Position numbers and translations under genes: made by a program
The notes under the pieces: generated by a model
Database searches by the model: none
What the model saw: only the letters and a program-made list of their open reading frames with translations
What the model was told of the DNA's origin: nothing
Assembly: GCF_029222705.1 (NCBI RefSeq)
Contig: NZ_JARGZF010000001.1
Location: 1,236,437 to 1,300,436, forward strand
DNA length: 64,000 bases
Origin: Knoellia sp. p5-6-4
GTDB taxonomy: Bacteria > Actinomycetota > Actinomycetes > Actinomycetales > Dermatophilaceae
Direction: 5' to 3'
Shown: positions 8,300 to 16,055 of the stretch, one piece after another
Layout: each line of letters starts with the position of its first letter
Numbering within the stretch: position 1 is the stretch's first letter

Positions 8300-8704
8300 T
8301 CAGCGGTCGCGCGAGGAGAGCACGCAGAACTCGTTGCCCTCCGGGTCGGCCAGCACCGTCCATGTGACGTCCTCGCTCTGGCCCACGTCGACCTTCGTCG
8401 CCCCCATCTCGAGCAGCCGGGCGATCTCGGCGTCACGGTCCTGGCTGGTGTGCGGTGCGAGGTCGATGTGCAGCCGGTTCTTCACCGTCTTGCCCTCGGG
8501 CACCGGCACGAAGACCAGCCCCTGGGGCTGGCGCATCCACTCCTTGCCGTCGGTGATGGGGTCGACGCTCAGGTGCTTGGGGATGACGGCGACCTCGTGC
8601 TCGTCCTCGTAGACGATCACGAAGTCGAGCACCTCCGCCCACCAGCGAGCCTGGGCGGCGATGTCGTGGGAGTCGACGACGACGGAGTACCAGCGCAGAG
8701 CCAT
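8300..8704 (-). CDS. VOC (glyoxalase-like) family protein
   Basis: A 134-residue protein of the vicinal oxygen chelate fold. It has the two beta-alpha-beta-beta-beta units expected, including HLSVDP in the middle, NRLHIDLAP (metal-ligand His) and the C-terminal DPEGNEFCVL. Such proteins are lyases, dioxygenases or binding proteins; nothing nearby fixes the substrate. A TAGCGT box ends 6 bases before the ATG, which suggests a leaderless transcript and supports this start. Confidence 0.8.
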   Translation of the reverse strand: MALRWYSVVVDSHDIAAQARWWAEVLDFVIVYEDEHEVAVIPKHLSVDPITDGKEWMRQPQGLVFVPVPEGKTVKNRLHIDLAPHTSQDRDAEIARLLEMGATKVDVGQSEDVTWTVLADPEGNEFCVLSSRDR

Positions 8705-8710
8705 GACCGG

Positions 8711-8716
8711 ACGCTA
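8711..8716 (-). promoter_or_regulatory. Putative -10 box of the VOC gene
   Basis: On the minus strand TAGCGT is followed by 6 bases and the ATG, the leaderless spacing seen at many genes in this window. Confidence 0.4.
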
Positions 8717-8760
8717 TGACGCCGCGGCGAGACCCGCCACCGGTCAGCCGTCCGAGTCGG

Positions 8761-9795
8761 TCATCCCGCTCGCAGTCGTTCCTGCTCCGCGAGGGCGAGG
8801 TCCCGAAGCCCCACGAGCTGGCGGCGGAAACGGGAGACCAGCAGGTCGGCGGACCCGAGCTCGAGCACGTCCGGGTTGGCCCCGTAGCCGTGCCGCCCGA
8901 AGCGCACACCTCGCGGGCCTGCGACCGCGTGGGCGAACGCCCTGCCGCGCTCGGTGGGCGTCGACTTCAGCCCGCACAACGCAGTGATGGCCGAGACGGG
9001 CATCACCCGGCCCGGTCCAAGCAGGTCGTTGGCCTTGCCCACCGCCCAGAGCACTGCAGCAGGGACCACCTCGTCGCGGGACGGTTCACGCAGCAGGCCC
9101 GGCTCGGCCGCAACGGCGCGCACCAGCAGTCGCCGGCAAGCCGTGCGCACCTCGTCGTCGAACAACCGTGCCGCCACGTCGTCGACCTGCTCGCTGATGA
9201 CCTGCACCCGTTCGCGACAGCGGTCGGGCACCGGCGACAGCTCGAGCGGTTCGTCGCCGGGCAGTGGGTCGACTGACAGCTCGTCCAACGCCTCGTGGCT
9301 TCCGACCAGGCGCGCCAGCCAGCCCAGCTCGCGCTCGTGGCGGGGCGGCTCCGGCGGCGGTGGAGCAACCTCGACCGGCTCCGGCCTCCCCCGCCCGAGC
9401 TCGAGGGCCGCACACTCGTAACCGCTGCCCTGCACCGAGCGCTGCATGACGTCGACGACCTGGTCGTCCATCATCACGAGCACCGTCATCCGTCCGAGGG
9501 TGCTCGTGCCGACGCGCCTCCCGTACTCGTCACAGCTGTCGTCGTACTCGGCGTCATACCTGTCGTCGTAGTCGCCGCCGTGGAGCCGGCCGTAGAACAC
9601 CTCGTCGTCGTGGCCCATCTCCCGTGGCGGCCTGCCCCGCCAGTCCGCCAGATGCGACACCGGACGGCCCGTCACCCCAGCACCCTGCGACTCCCTGTAC
9701 TCCATCAGCTCCACCCCAATCGCCTCGGCGACGCCCTCGTCGCTCGGTCCCACCACTGTCACAGGAGGGCCCGACCTCGCCGCCGAGATATCCAC
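8761..9795 (-). CDS. Uncharacterised protein with Asp/Tyr-rich N-terminal part
   Basis: I do not recognise this 344-residue protein with confidence. Residues about 60-100 are rich in Asp, Tyr and Gly (DYDDRYDAEYDDSCDEY), residues about 135-150 are Pro-rich, and the C-terminal half is helical. A segment reading AVLWAVGKAND then VSAITALCGL looks like the helical N..LF...F.VS pattern of DUF6398-type or cyclin-like HTH proteins; this is tentative. There are no membrane segments or signal peptide. The GTG start is uncertain because no ribosome site is clear, and ATGs further in are possible. It is divergent from menB, with 79 bases between the starts. Confidence 0.6.
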   Translation of the reverse strand: MDISAARSGPPVTVVGPSDEGVAEAIGVELMEYRESQGAGVTGRPVSHLADWRGRPPREMGHDDEVFYGRLHGGDYDDRYDAEYDDSCDEYGRRVGTSTLGRMTVLVMMDDQVVDVMQRSVQGSGYECAALELGRGRPEPVEVAPPPPEPPRHERELGWLARLVGSHEALDELSVDPLPGDEPLELSPVPDRCRERVQVISEQVDDVAARLFDDEVRTACRRLLVRAVAAEPGLLREPSRDEVVPAAVLWAVGKANDLLGPGRVMPVSAITALCGLKSTPTERGRAFAHAVAGPRGVRFGRHGYGANPDVLELGSADLLVSRFRRQLVGLRDLALAEQERLRAG

Positions 9796-9861
9796 AGCCG
9801 GGGCTCATCACGGAGGGCGGCTGGGACGCAGCCACGCGGCATACCCGACTCAGCGCCCGGC

Positions 9862-9867
9862 TAGGCT
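9862..9867 (+). promoter_or_regulatory. Putative -10 box of menB
   Basis: TAGGCT followed by 7 bases and the GTG of menB; leaderless-type spacing. Confidence 0.45.
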
Positions 9868-9874
9868 CGCGCGG

Positions 9875-10813
9875 GTGAGTGAGCAGAGCAGCGTGAGCGA
9901 GACGTTCGACCCGGCGGCGTGGGAGCAGGTGCCGGGCTTCGACTTCACCGACATCACCTACCACCGTGCACGGGAGGTCGGCGCCGTCCGCATCGCGTTC
10001 AACCGGCCCGAGGTGCTCAACGCGTTCCGCCCGCACACCGTCGACGAGCTCTACCGCGCGCTCGACCACGCCCGCATGACGCCCGACGTCGGCTGCGTCC
10101 TCCTCACCGGCAACGGCCCCGGTCCGGCGGGCACGGGGTCGGAGCGCAAGTGGGCCTTCTGCTCCGGTGGCGACCAGCGGATCCGGGGCCGCTCCGGCTA
10201 CCAGTACGCCTCCGGCGAGACCGCCGACACGGTGGACCAGGCGCGGGTCAAGGCGATGGGCGGACGCCTCCACATCCTCGAGGTGCAGCGGCTCATCCGC
10301 ACGATGCCCAAGATCGTCGTCGCCGTCGTGAACGGCTGGGCGGCCGGTGGCGGGCACAGCCTGCACGTCGTCTGCGACCTGACCATCGCCTCCCGCGAGC
10401 ACGCCCGGTTCAAGCAGACCGACGCCGACGTGGGCTCCTTCGACGGCGGCTACGGCTCGGCCTACCTCGCCAAGATGGTCGGCCAGAAGTTCGCCCGAGA
10501 GATCTTCTTCCTCGGCCGCACCTACTCGGCGGAGGACATGCACCGGATGGGCGCGGTCAACATCGTCGCCGACCACGCCTCGCTCGAGGAGGAGGCGCTG
10601 CAGGTGGCGCGCGAGATCATGGGCAAGAGCCCGCAGGCGCAGCGGATGCTGAAGTTCGCCTTCAACCTCACCGACGACGGGCTCATGGGCCAGCAGGTGT
10701 TCGCCGGCGAGGCCACCCGACTGGCCTACATGACCGACGAGGCCGTCGAGGGCCGCGACCAGTTCCTCGAGAAGCGCGACCCCGACTGGTCACCCTTCCC
10801 CTGGTACTTCTGA
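9875..10813 (+). CDS. menB: 1,4-Dihydroxy-2-naphthoyl-CoA synthase
   Basis: MenB closes the second ring of the naphthoquinone from o-succinylbenzoyl-CoA. The 312-residue crotonase-fold protein shows FNRPEVLNAF, FCSGGDQRIRG, VVAVVNGWAAGGGHSLH (oxyanion hole) and FKQTDADVGSFDGGYGSAYLAK, with the family's C-terminal end FPWYF. An insertion after LLTGNGPGP (AGTGSERKW) is usual in actinobacterial MenB. The GTG start follows a TAGGCT box by 7 bases. The stop codon is followed in the same frame by a 54-codon open stretch with strong third-position GC (see 10823). Confidence 0.95.
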   Translation: MSEQSSVSETFDPAAWEQVPGFDFTDITYHRAREVGAVRIAFNRPEVLNAFRPHTVDELYRALDHARMTPDVGCVLLTGNGPGPAGTGSERKWAFCSGGDQRIRGRSGYQYASGETADTVDQARVKAMGGRLHILEVQRLIRTMPKIVVAVVNGWAAGGGHSLHVVCDLTIASREHARFKQTDADVGSFDGGYGSAYLAKMVGQKFAREIFFLGRTYSAEDMHRMGAVNIVADHASLEEEALQVAREIMGKSPQAQRMLKFAFNLTDDGLMGQQVFAGEATRLAYMTDEAVEGRDQFLEKRDPDWSPFPWYF

Positions 10814-10822
10814 GATACCTCG

Positions 10823-10987
10823 GTGTGCCGCGCGGCCCGCTCCGCGCTCGCGTCCGCCGGCGCTGTGGACCACTCCTACTCCGGCACGGCGCCACCGGTG
10901 CTTGACACCTTCGCCCCGGCGCCGGGCGTCCCGGCCCCCAGCCTGCTGGAGGCGGGGTACCAGCACCTCCTCGGCCTGGCCGTCTGA
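10823..10987 (+). CDS. Possible small protein, or in-frame extension of menB
   Basis: A 54-codon open frame begins with GTG 9 bases after the menB stop and lies in the same frame as menB. Fifty-one of 54 third positions are G or C, as in real genes here, and the product is not low-complexity (for example DHSYSGTAPPV and SLLEAGYQHLLGLAV). I recognise no family. It could be a small gene coupled to menB, the remnant of a longer gene, or a readthrough extension after TGA. No good ribosome site precedes the GTG. It occupies most of the otherwise gene-free gap between menB and the YwiC-like gene. Confidence 0.3.
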   Translation: MCRAARSALASAGAVDHSYSGTAPPVLDTFAPAPGVPAPSLLEAGYQHLLGLAV

Positions 10988-11009
10988 TTTTCCACGGCCG
11001 ATCCCGGGT

Positions 11010-11015
11010 TAATAT
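11010..11015 (+). promoter_or_regulatory. Putative -10 box of the YwiC-like gene
   Basis: TAATAT, strikingly AT-rich for this genome, ends 6 bases before the GTG start, as expected for a leaderless promoter. I find no good -35 hexamer. Confidence 0.5.
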
Positions 11016-11021
11016 TCCCCC

Positions 11022-11816
11022 GTGAGCCCTCGAGCAGCCACGAGGCAGCGGGACGGCAGGACCGGCGCACCCGCCCGGCCGACCGGCAAGGCCAGGAAGC
11101 GGTCGCCGGGCTGGGTGCCGAACCAGCACGGCGCCTGGGCGATGCTCACCACGCCACTGCTGGCCGGGATCATCGCCAGCGAGCCGCGCTGGGTGCACCT
11201 GCCCCTGACAGCGTTCTGGTTCGCCGGGTACTTCGCCTTCTTCGCCACCGGCCTGTGGCTGAAGTCGCGGCGCAAGCCGCGCTACCTGCCGCCGGTGCGC
11301 GTCTACGGCGTCGCGAGCGCCCTGCTCGGCGCACTGGTGCTCGTGATGGACCCCGGCCTTGCGCTCTGGGCGCCGCTGTTCGTGCCGCCGCTGGGGATCG
11401 GGCTCACCGCCTCCGCCACCCGCCACGAGCGCGCCCTCGCCAGCGGCCTGGCGACCGCCACCGGCTCGTGCCTCATGACGCTCGTCGCCTACGACGCCGG
11501 CGGGGGCACCGACTGGGCCGCGGCCTGGCTCATGACCGCCGTCCTCGCGGGCTACTTCGCCGGGACCGTCTTCTACGTCAAGACACTGCTCCGCGAGCGC
11601 GGCAGCGAGCGGCACTACTGGCTGTCGGTGGGCTTCCACTCGCTGGCCACCCTCGCCCTCATCCCGGTGGGCGGGGCCATGGTCGCGGTCTTCGCCCTGC
11701 TCACGGTGCGCGCCGCCATCGCCCCCGCGTTCGGTCTGTCCCCCAAGCAGGCGGGCATCGGTGAGATCGTGGCGACCGCCGCCGTGGCGGTCACCGCGTT
11801 GCTCGCCGTGGCCTGA
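11022..11816 (+). CDS. YwiC-like membrane protein
   Basis: A 264-residue integral membrane protein. After a basic N-terminal tail of about 30 residues it reads PNQHGAWAML, the hallmark start of the YwiC-like family, followed by about seven hydrophobic segments. A charged loop between segments (LKSRRKPRYLPP) is also family-like. The function of YwiC-like proteins is not established; in actinobacteria they often sit among menaquinone genes, as here between menB and menE. The start is a GTG immediately downstream of a TAATAT box, so the transcript is probably leaderless. Confidence 0.8.
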   Translation: MSPRAATRQRDGRTGAPARPTGKARKRSPGWVPNQHGAWAMLTTPLLAGIIASEPRWVHLPLTAFWFAGYFAFFATGLWLKSRRKPRYLPPVRVYGVASALLGALVLVMDPGLALWAPLFVPPLGIGLTASATRHERALASGLATATGSCLMTLVAYDAGGGTDWAAAWLMTAVLAGYFAGTVFYVKTLLRERGSERHYWLSVGFHSLATLALIPVGGAMVAVFALLTVRAAIAPAFGLSPKQAGIGEIVATAAVAVTALLAVA

Positions 11817-11832
11817 GCCCTCGGCCCCCCAG

Positions 11833-12294
11833 CTACTCGGACCCGCCGATGTCGACCTCGTAGGCCTCGAACACCACGTCGGCCCCCGCCTGCCGGTGCC
11901 GCACCAGCTGGCCCATCAGGGCCGTGACCTCCTCGCGGAAGGCGAGCAGGTCCCCTACCGGCCCGGCCCCGTCGAGCCGCGCGAGGAGGCTGTCGAGGTG
12001 CGCGGCATACCGCATGTGCTCGTCGGTGAGCCTTCGCACCTGGCCGGAGAGGCGTGGCGACGTGCGGCGCACGTCCGCATAGAGCCCGCCCTCCCCCTCG
12101 GTGAGGTCGATGTGGACGCGGAAGTCGTGCGCGAGCTCACCGAGCGCAGTCCGCACCCGGTCGAGCCACGCGTCCTGCCGAGCCACAGGGGCGGCGAGCG
12201 CCTCATCGACGGCCGCCACCGAGTCCCGCAGCTCCGCGCGGTGTGCCCGCACCCGCTTGAGGTAGTCGGAGAACTCCAGGTCCACGAACCCCAT
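11833..12294 (-). CDS. Hemerythrin-like helical protein
   Basis: A 153-residue all-helical protein with the spacing of a four-helix hemerythrin-like bundle: RVRAHRAELRD near the start, ELAHDFRVHIDLTEGEGG in the middle, and LTDEHMRYAAHLDSLL later. The His and acidic residues could bind a di-iron centre, but not every canonical ligand is in the expected place, so metal binding is unproven. The ATG at GFVDLEF is preferred because longer in-frame starts add a Pro/Gly-rich stretch that belongs to the promoter of menE. It converges with the YwiC-like gene (16 bases apart) and is divergent from menE. Confidence 0.55.
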   Translation of the reverse strand: MGFVDLEFSDYLKRVRAHRAELRDSVAAVDEALAAPVARQDAWLDRVRTALGELAHDFRVHIDLTEGEGGLYADVRRTSPRLSGQVRRLTDEHMRYAAHLDSLLARLDGAGPVGDLLAFREEVTALMGQLVRHRQAGADVVFEAYEVDIGGSE

Positions 12295-12341
12295 GGTGGC
12301 CCCGGCGCCGGGCGGCGTCCAGAGGGCCGGCCCCCGCGGCA

Positions 12342-12347
12342 TACCCT
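12342..12347 (+). promoter_or_regulatory. Putative -10 box of menE
   Basis: TACCCT ends 6 bases before the GTG of menE. It overlaps a copy of the over-represented GGCATAC heptamer (12339-12345). Confidence 0.4.
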
Positions 12348-12353
12348 GACCCC

Positions 12354-13517
12354 GTGAAGCGCCTGCACCTGCTCGAGGTGCCCTCCGGGACCGCGGCGCT
12401 GCAGGTGGTGCCGTCCCTGCGCGCGGCCCTGGCGGGTGGGCCTGCCGTGGTGCCGTATGCCGCGGGCACCCGCCCGCCTGCCGTGCCCGGCGAGGCCGTG
12501 GACCTGCCCGAGGGCCTCGCCGTCGTCGTCGGCACCTCGGGCTCGACCGGCAGCCCCAAGCTCGCGATGCTCACGTCCGACGCCCTGGCCGCGAGCGCCA
12601 CCGCCACCCACGAGCGGCTGGGAGGACCCGGCCAGTGGCTGCTGCCCATGCCGGCCCACCACGTGGCCGGCATCCAGGTGCTGGTGCGGTCGCTGGTGGC
12701 GGGCACGACGCCGGTGGCGGTCGACCTCGCCGACGGCTTCACCACGCGGGCGTTCGCCGACGCCTCCAAGGCCCTTGACGGCGAGCGCTGCTACACCTCG
12801 CTCGTCCCGACCCAGCTGGTCCGTCTCCTGGCCGACGAGGACGGGTCCGAGGCCCTGCGGCGGTTCGACGCCGTGCTGCTCGGTGGCGCCGCCAGCCCGC
12901 CGACCCTCCTGGCCCGGGCGGCCGAGGCCGGGGTGCGCGTCACCACGACCTACGGGATGAGCGAGACCGCCGGCGGCTGCGTCTACGACGGCCTGCCGCT
13001 GGGCTGCACCCGGGTGCGCGTCGACGCCGAGGGCAGGCTCCACCTCGGTGGCGCGACCCTCGCCGTCGGCTACCTGGGCCGCCCCGACCTGACGGCCGCC
13101 GCCTTCACCTCCCACGCCGACGGCACCCGCTGGTTCGCCACCGACGACGTCGGCCACCAGGACGGCGACGGCCGCTGGCACGTCGACGGCCGGCTCGACG
13201 ACCTTGTCAACACCGGCGGGCTCAAGGTGGCCCCCCGGCTCGTGGAGGAGGCGCTGGTCGAGCACCTGCCCGCGGTGGCCGAGTGCGCCGTCGTCGGGGT
13301 GCCCGACCCCGAGTGGGGTGAGGCCGTCGCGGCCGCCCTGGTGCTCGCCGACGGCGCCGCCCCCCCGACGCTGCAGGAGGTCCGCGACGCCGTGCGCGAC
13401 GTCCTGCCGGGTCATGCCCTGCCCCGTCGTGTGGGCGTCGTCGACACCCTGCCGCTGCGTGGTCCCGGCAAGCCGGACAGGTCCACCCTGCGTGCCCTGC
13501 TCGCCAGCGGTTCGTGA
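12354..13517 (+). CDS. menE: o-Succinylbenzoate-CoA ligase
   Basis: MenE activates o-succinylbenzoate to its CoA thioester. This 387-residue ANL-superfamily enzyme is short, as is usual for actinobacterial MenE. It carries the P-loop-like VVVGTSGSTGSPK, the adenylate-binding TTYGMSETAGG, the FATDDVG segment, GRLDDLVNTGGLKV at the hinge and a C-terminal GPGKPDRS with the catalytic Lys. The GTG start sits 6 bases after a TACCCT box. The 12-base gap to the next small gene suggests they may be co-transcribed. Confidence 0.93.
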   Translation: MKRLHLLEVPSGTAALQVVPSLRAALAGGPAVVPYAAGTRPPAVPGEAVDLPEGLAVVVGTSGSTGSPKLAMLTSDALAASATATHERLGGPGQWLLPMPAHHVAGIQVLVRSLVAGTTPVAVDLADGFTTRAFADASKALDGERCYTSLVPTQLVRLLADEDGSEALRRFDAVLLGGAASPPTLLARAAEAGVRVTTTYGMSETAGGCVYDGLPLGCTRVRVDAEGRLHLGGATLAVGYLGRPDLTAAAFTSHADGTRWFATDDVGHQDGDGRWHVDGRLDDLVNTGGLKVAPRLVEEALVEHLPAVAECAVVGVPDPEWGEAVAAALVLADGAAPPTLQEVRDAVRDVLPGHALPRRVGVVDTLPLRGPGKPDRSTLRALLASGS

Positions 13518-13529
13518 CACGATTGGCTC

Positions 13530-13793
13530 ATGCTGCGCGTGCTTCCCTGGCTCCTCGGCATCGCCCTGACGGTCTACGCGGTGGTCGACTGCATCCAGAC
13601 CGACGAGAGCCGCGTGCGCAACCTCCCCAAGCTCATCTGGGTCTTCCTCATCCTGCTGTTCGCGATTGCCGGGCCCCTCGCGTGGTTCCTCGCCGGCCGG
13701 CCTCGCCGGCAGCGGCCGACCCGCGGGCCAGGTCAGCGCCCCTCCGCCCCGCGTGGCCCCGACGACGATCCCGACTTCCTCCGTAACCTGTAA
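13530..13793 (+). CDS. PLDc_N domain membrane protein
   Basis: An 87-residue protein with two transmembrane helices (WLLGIALTVYAVVDCI and IWVFLILLFAIAGPLAWFL) and a charged, Pro/Arg-rich cytoplasmic tail. The spacing and the intervening VRNLPKLIW match the N-terminal membrane domain of cardiolipin synthases (PLDc_N), which in actinobacteria often occurs alone. No catalytic domain is present, so it is not itself a phospholipase. It follows menE by 12 bases and precedes menA. Confidence 0.75.
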   Translation: MLRVLPWLLGIALTVYAVVDCIQTDESRVRNLPKLIWVFLILLFAIAGPLAWFLAGRPRRQRPTRGPGQRPSAPRGPDDDPDFLRNL

Positions 13794-13880
13794 CCAGCAC
13801 CTGCCACCAGCAGGGCACCCTCGTCACAGCGTCGTGGCGTTGCCCACCCTTCGCACAACCCGAGTGAGACCAGCACACCC

Positions 13881-14753
13881 ATGGCCACCATCGCCCAGTG
13901 GATCGAGGGCGCCCGCCCGCGCACCCTTCCCGCCGCCATCGCCCCCGTCGTCGTCGGCACCGGTGCCGCAGCCGCCGTCGACCAGGCCGATCTCGCCCTC
14001 GCCCTGCTGGCCCTCGTCGTCTCGGTGTGCCTCCAGGTCGGGGTCAACTACGCCAACGACTACTCCGACGGCATCCGCGGCACCGACGCCGACCGCGTCG
14101 GCCCGGTGCGGCTCGTCGGCCAGCACAAGGCCGACCCCGACAACGTCAAGCTCATGGCATTCTCGTTCTTCGGGTTCGCCGCGCTGGTCGGACTCGCCCT
14201 GGTCGCCCTGAGCGCCGCGTGGATCATGATTCCGCTCGGCGCGCTGGCCATCCTCGCCGCGTGGAAGTACACCGGCGGCGACAACCCCTACGGCTACCGC
14301 GGCCTCGGCGAGGTCTACGTCTTCGTGTTCTTCGGGCTGATGGCCACCCTCGGCACCCTCTACACCCAGGCCGGCGAGGTCACCGGCGTCGGCCTGCTCG
14401 GCGCCGTCGGGGTGGGCGCCATCGCCTCGGCCATCCTCGTGGCCAACAACCTGCGCGACATCCCCACCGACCGCGCGACCGGCAAGAACACCCTCGCGGT
14501 CCGGTTCGGCGACCGTGGCACCCGCCTCCTGTATGCCGCCCTGCTCCTCGTCGCGCTGCTCGCCGTGGTGGGCATCGCCTTCACCCACCCGCTGGCGCTC
14601 ATCGCGCTGCCGGCGTTCGGCCTTGCGTGGCGCCCGTTGCAGGTCGTGCGCTCGGGCGCCACGGGCCGCGACCTCGTGGCCGTGCTCGCGGCCACCGGCC
14701 TGTTCGAGGTCGCGTATGCCGTGCTGCTGGCCGCGGGGCTGGCTCTCGCCTAG
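13881..14753 (+). CDS. menA: 1,4-Dihydroxy-2-naphthoate polyprenyltransferase
   Basis: MenA attaches the polyprenyl tail to DHNA in the membrane and is the last step but one of menaquinone synthesis. This 290-residue UbiA-family protein begins WIEGARPRTLP. It carries the prenyl-diphosphate binding motif NYANDYSDGIRGTD near residue 58 and the second acidic motif NNLRDIPTDRATGK near residue 197, separated by hydrophobic helices. Its last four bases overlap the stop of the convergent DUF4229 gene. Confidence 0.94.
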   Translation: MATIAQWIEGARPRTLPAAIAPVVVGTGAAAAVDQADLALALLALVVSVCLQVGVNYANDYSDGIRGTDADRVGPVRLVGQHKADPDNVKLMAFSFFGFAALVGLALVALSAAWIMIPLGALAILAAWKYTGGDNPYGYRGLGEVYVFVFFGLMATLGTLYTQAGEVTGVGLLGAVGVGAIASAILVANNLRDIPTDRATGKNTLAVRFGDRGTRLLYAALLLVALLAVVGIAFTHPLALIALPAFGLAWRPLQVVRSGATGRDLVAVLAATGLFEVAYAVLLAAGLALA

Positions 14754-15058
14754 CGGTACTCGACGGGACCGTTGTCGCGGGTCTCGTCCTCGGCGTCCTC
14801 GGCCTGCTCGTCGGAGCCGACGGGGCGGGTGCTGCCCTGCTCCTGCTTGGCCTGCGCCCGGCGCTCGAGCCGCTCGGCGAGCTGCTGGCTGTAGTCCTCG
14901 CGGAAGCGCTTGAGGACCACGACCGAGATCGCCATGGAGATGAGCGCCGAGAGCACGAGCAGCAGCAGCTGCTCGTCGCGGTCGCGCAGGCCGAGCAGCC
15001 ACAGGGCCGCCATGACGCCGAAGAAGATCAGGATGCGCAGGAGCGAGTAGCGGACCAT
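14750..15058 (-). CDS. DUF4229 small membrane protein
   Basis: A 102-residue protein with two N-terminal transmembrane helices (LLRILIFFGVMAALWLLGL and LLLLVLSALISMAISVVVL) and a charged C-terminal half. The pattern fits DUF4229, an actinobacterial family of unknown function. It lies 4 bases downstream of ccsB on the same strand and probably ends that operon. Its stop overlaps the menA stop tail to tail. Confidence 0.75.
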   Translation of the reverse strand: MVRYSLLRILIFFGVMAALWLLGLRDRDEQLLLLVLSALISMAISVVVLKRFREDYSQQLAERLERRAQAKQEQGSTRPVGSDEQAEDAEDETRDNGPVEYR

Positions 15059-15062
15059 CGGT

Positions 15063-16055
15063 TCAGAGTCCCGAGTAGGAGTGCTGGCTGACGAAGAACA
15101 CGTTGACCACCGTGTAGTTGATGATGATGCAGGCCCAACCGGCCAGCGCGATGTAGTTGGCGGCCTGGCGGCTCCAGCCGCTGGTGGCGCGCGCGTGGAG
15201 GTAGGCCGCGTAGACCACCCAGATGACGAAGGTCCACACCTCCTTGGGGTCCCAGTTCCAGTAGGCGCCCCACGCCTGGCGCGCCCAGATGGCGCCGGCG
15301 ATCAGCGTGAACGTCCACAGCGGGAAGGCCACGACGTGCAGGCCGTAGGACAGCCGCTCGATGCTCCTTGCCGGCGGGAAGCGGTCGAGCACCGAGCCCC
15401 TGCCCGCGCGCTGGAAGGCGTCCTTGGCGAGGTAGAGACCCGAAGCAGAGGCCCCGATGGCGAACACCGCCACGGACAGGGTCGCCACGGTGACGTGGAT
15501 GACGAGCCAGTAGCTCTTCAGCGAGGGCAGCAGCTCGGCGGCCTCGGTGTACCAGACCGTGATGGCAAGGCCCAGCGTGAGCAGCACGGGGGCGGTGACG
15601 AACAGGCCGAGCCAGCGCAGGTCACGCCGGGTCGACCAGGCGAGGTAGGCGAGGAGCGTGCACATGGCGCCGAACACCGCGAACTCGAACATGTTGCCCA
15701 GCGGCCAGCGGTGCACCGACGCCCCTCGCAGCACGACCGACACGACCAGCAGGAGGCCGGACAGCCAGGTCATGGTGCCGGCGATGCCCGCGGCCTTGCG
15801 CGCCCGCAGGGGCACGTCGTCGGCGGCGACGTCGTCGGAGCCCGACGCTGTGGTTCCGGGGACCGGACCCTGGGCCGCCCCCGTCCCGCTGCCCGAGCCC
15901 ACCAGCGCCTCCTCGCGCGCGCGGGTGGCCCGGTGGTCGCGGTGCGGCACGAGCCCGGCGAGGTAGAGCGCATAACCGACCATGGCGAGGGTCAGCACGG
16001 CCATGGCGGAGTACAGGCTCAGGTTGGAGTACTGGGCCAGGGTCTGGTTGGTCAT
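15063..16055 (-). CDS. ccsB: Cytochrome c biogenesis protein CcsB (heme-handling subunit, CcsA/ResC type)
   Basis: A 330-residue multi-pass membrane protein of the CcmC/CcsA family, which carries heme across the membrane and with ResB attaches it to apocytochrome c. The diagnostic tryptophan-rich WWD segment is present as WGAYWNWDPKEVW near residue 268. Putative heme-ligand histidines occur in HRWPLGN and SYGLHVV, and in SYWLVIHVT. A long hydrophilic, Gly/Asp-rich loop (residues about 45-85) is typical of actinobacterial forms. The start overlaps the resB stop by four bases. Confidence 0.92.
   Translation of the reverse strand: MTNQTLAQYSNLSLYSAMAVLTLAMVGYALYLAGLVPHRDHRATRAREEALVGSGSGTGAAQGPVPGTTASGSDDVAADDVPLRARKAAGIAGTMTWLSGLLLVVSVVLRGASVHRWPLGNMFEFAVFGAMCTLLAYLAWSTRRDLRWLGLFVTAPVLLTLGLAITVWYTEAAELLPSLKSYWLVIHVTVATLSVAVFAIGASASGLYLAKDAFQRAGRGSVLDRFPPARSIERLSYGLHVVAFPLWTFTLIAGAIWARQAWGAYWNWDPKEVWTFVIWVVYAAYLHARATSGWSRQAANYIALAGWACIIINYTVVNVFFVSQHSYSGL

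Noticed and set aside
13518-13523. CACGAT as a leaderless -10 before the PLDc_N gene
   Set aside because: It lacks the first T, and the gene can be read from the menE transcript 12 bases upstream.
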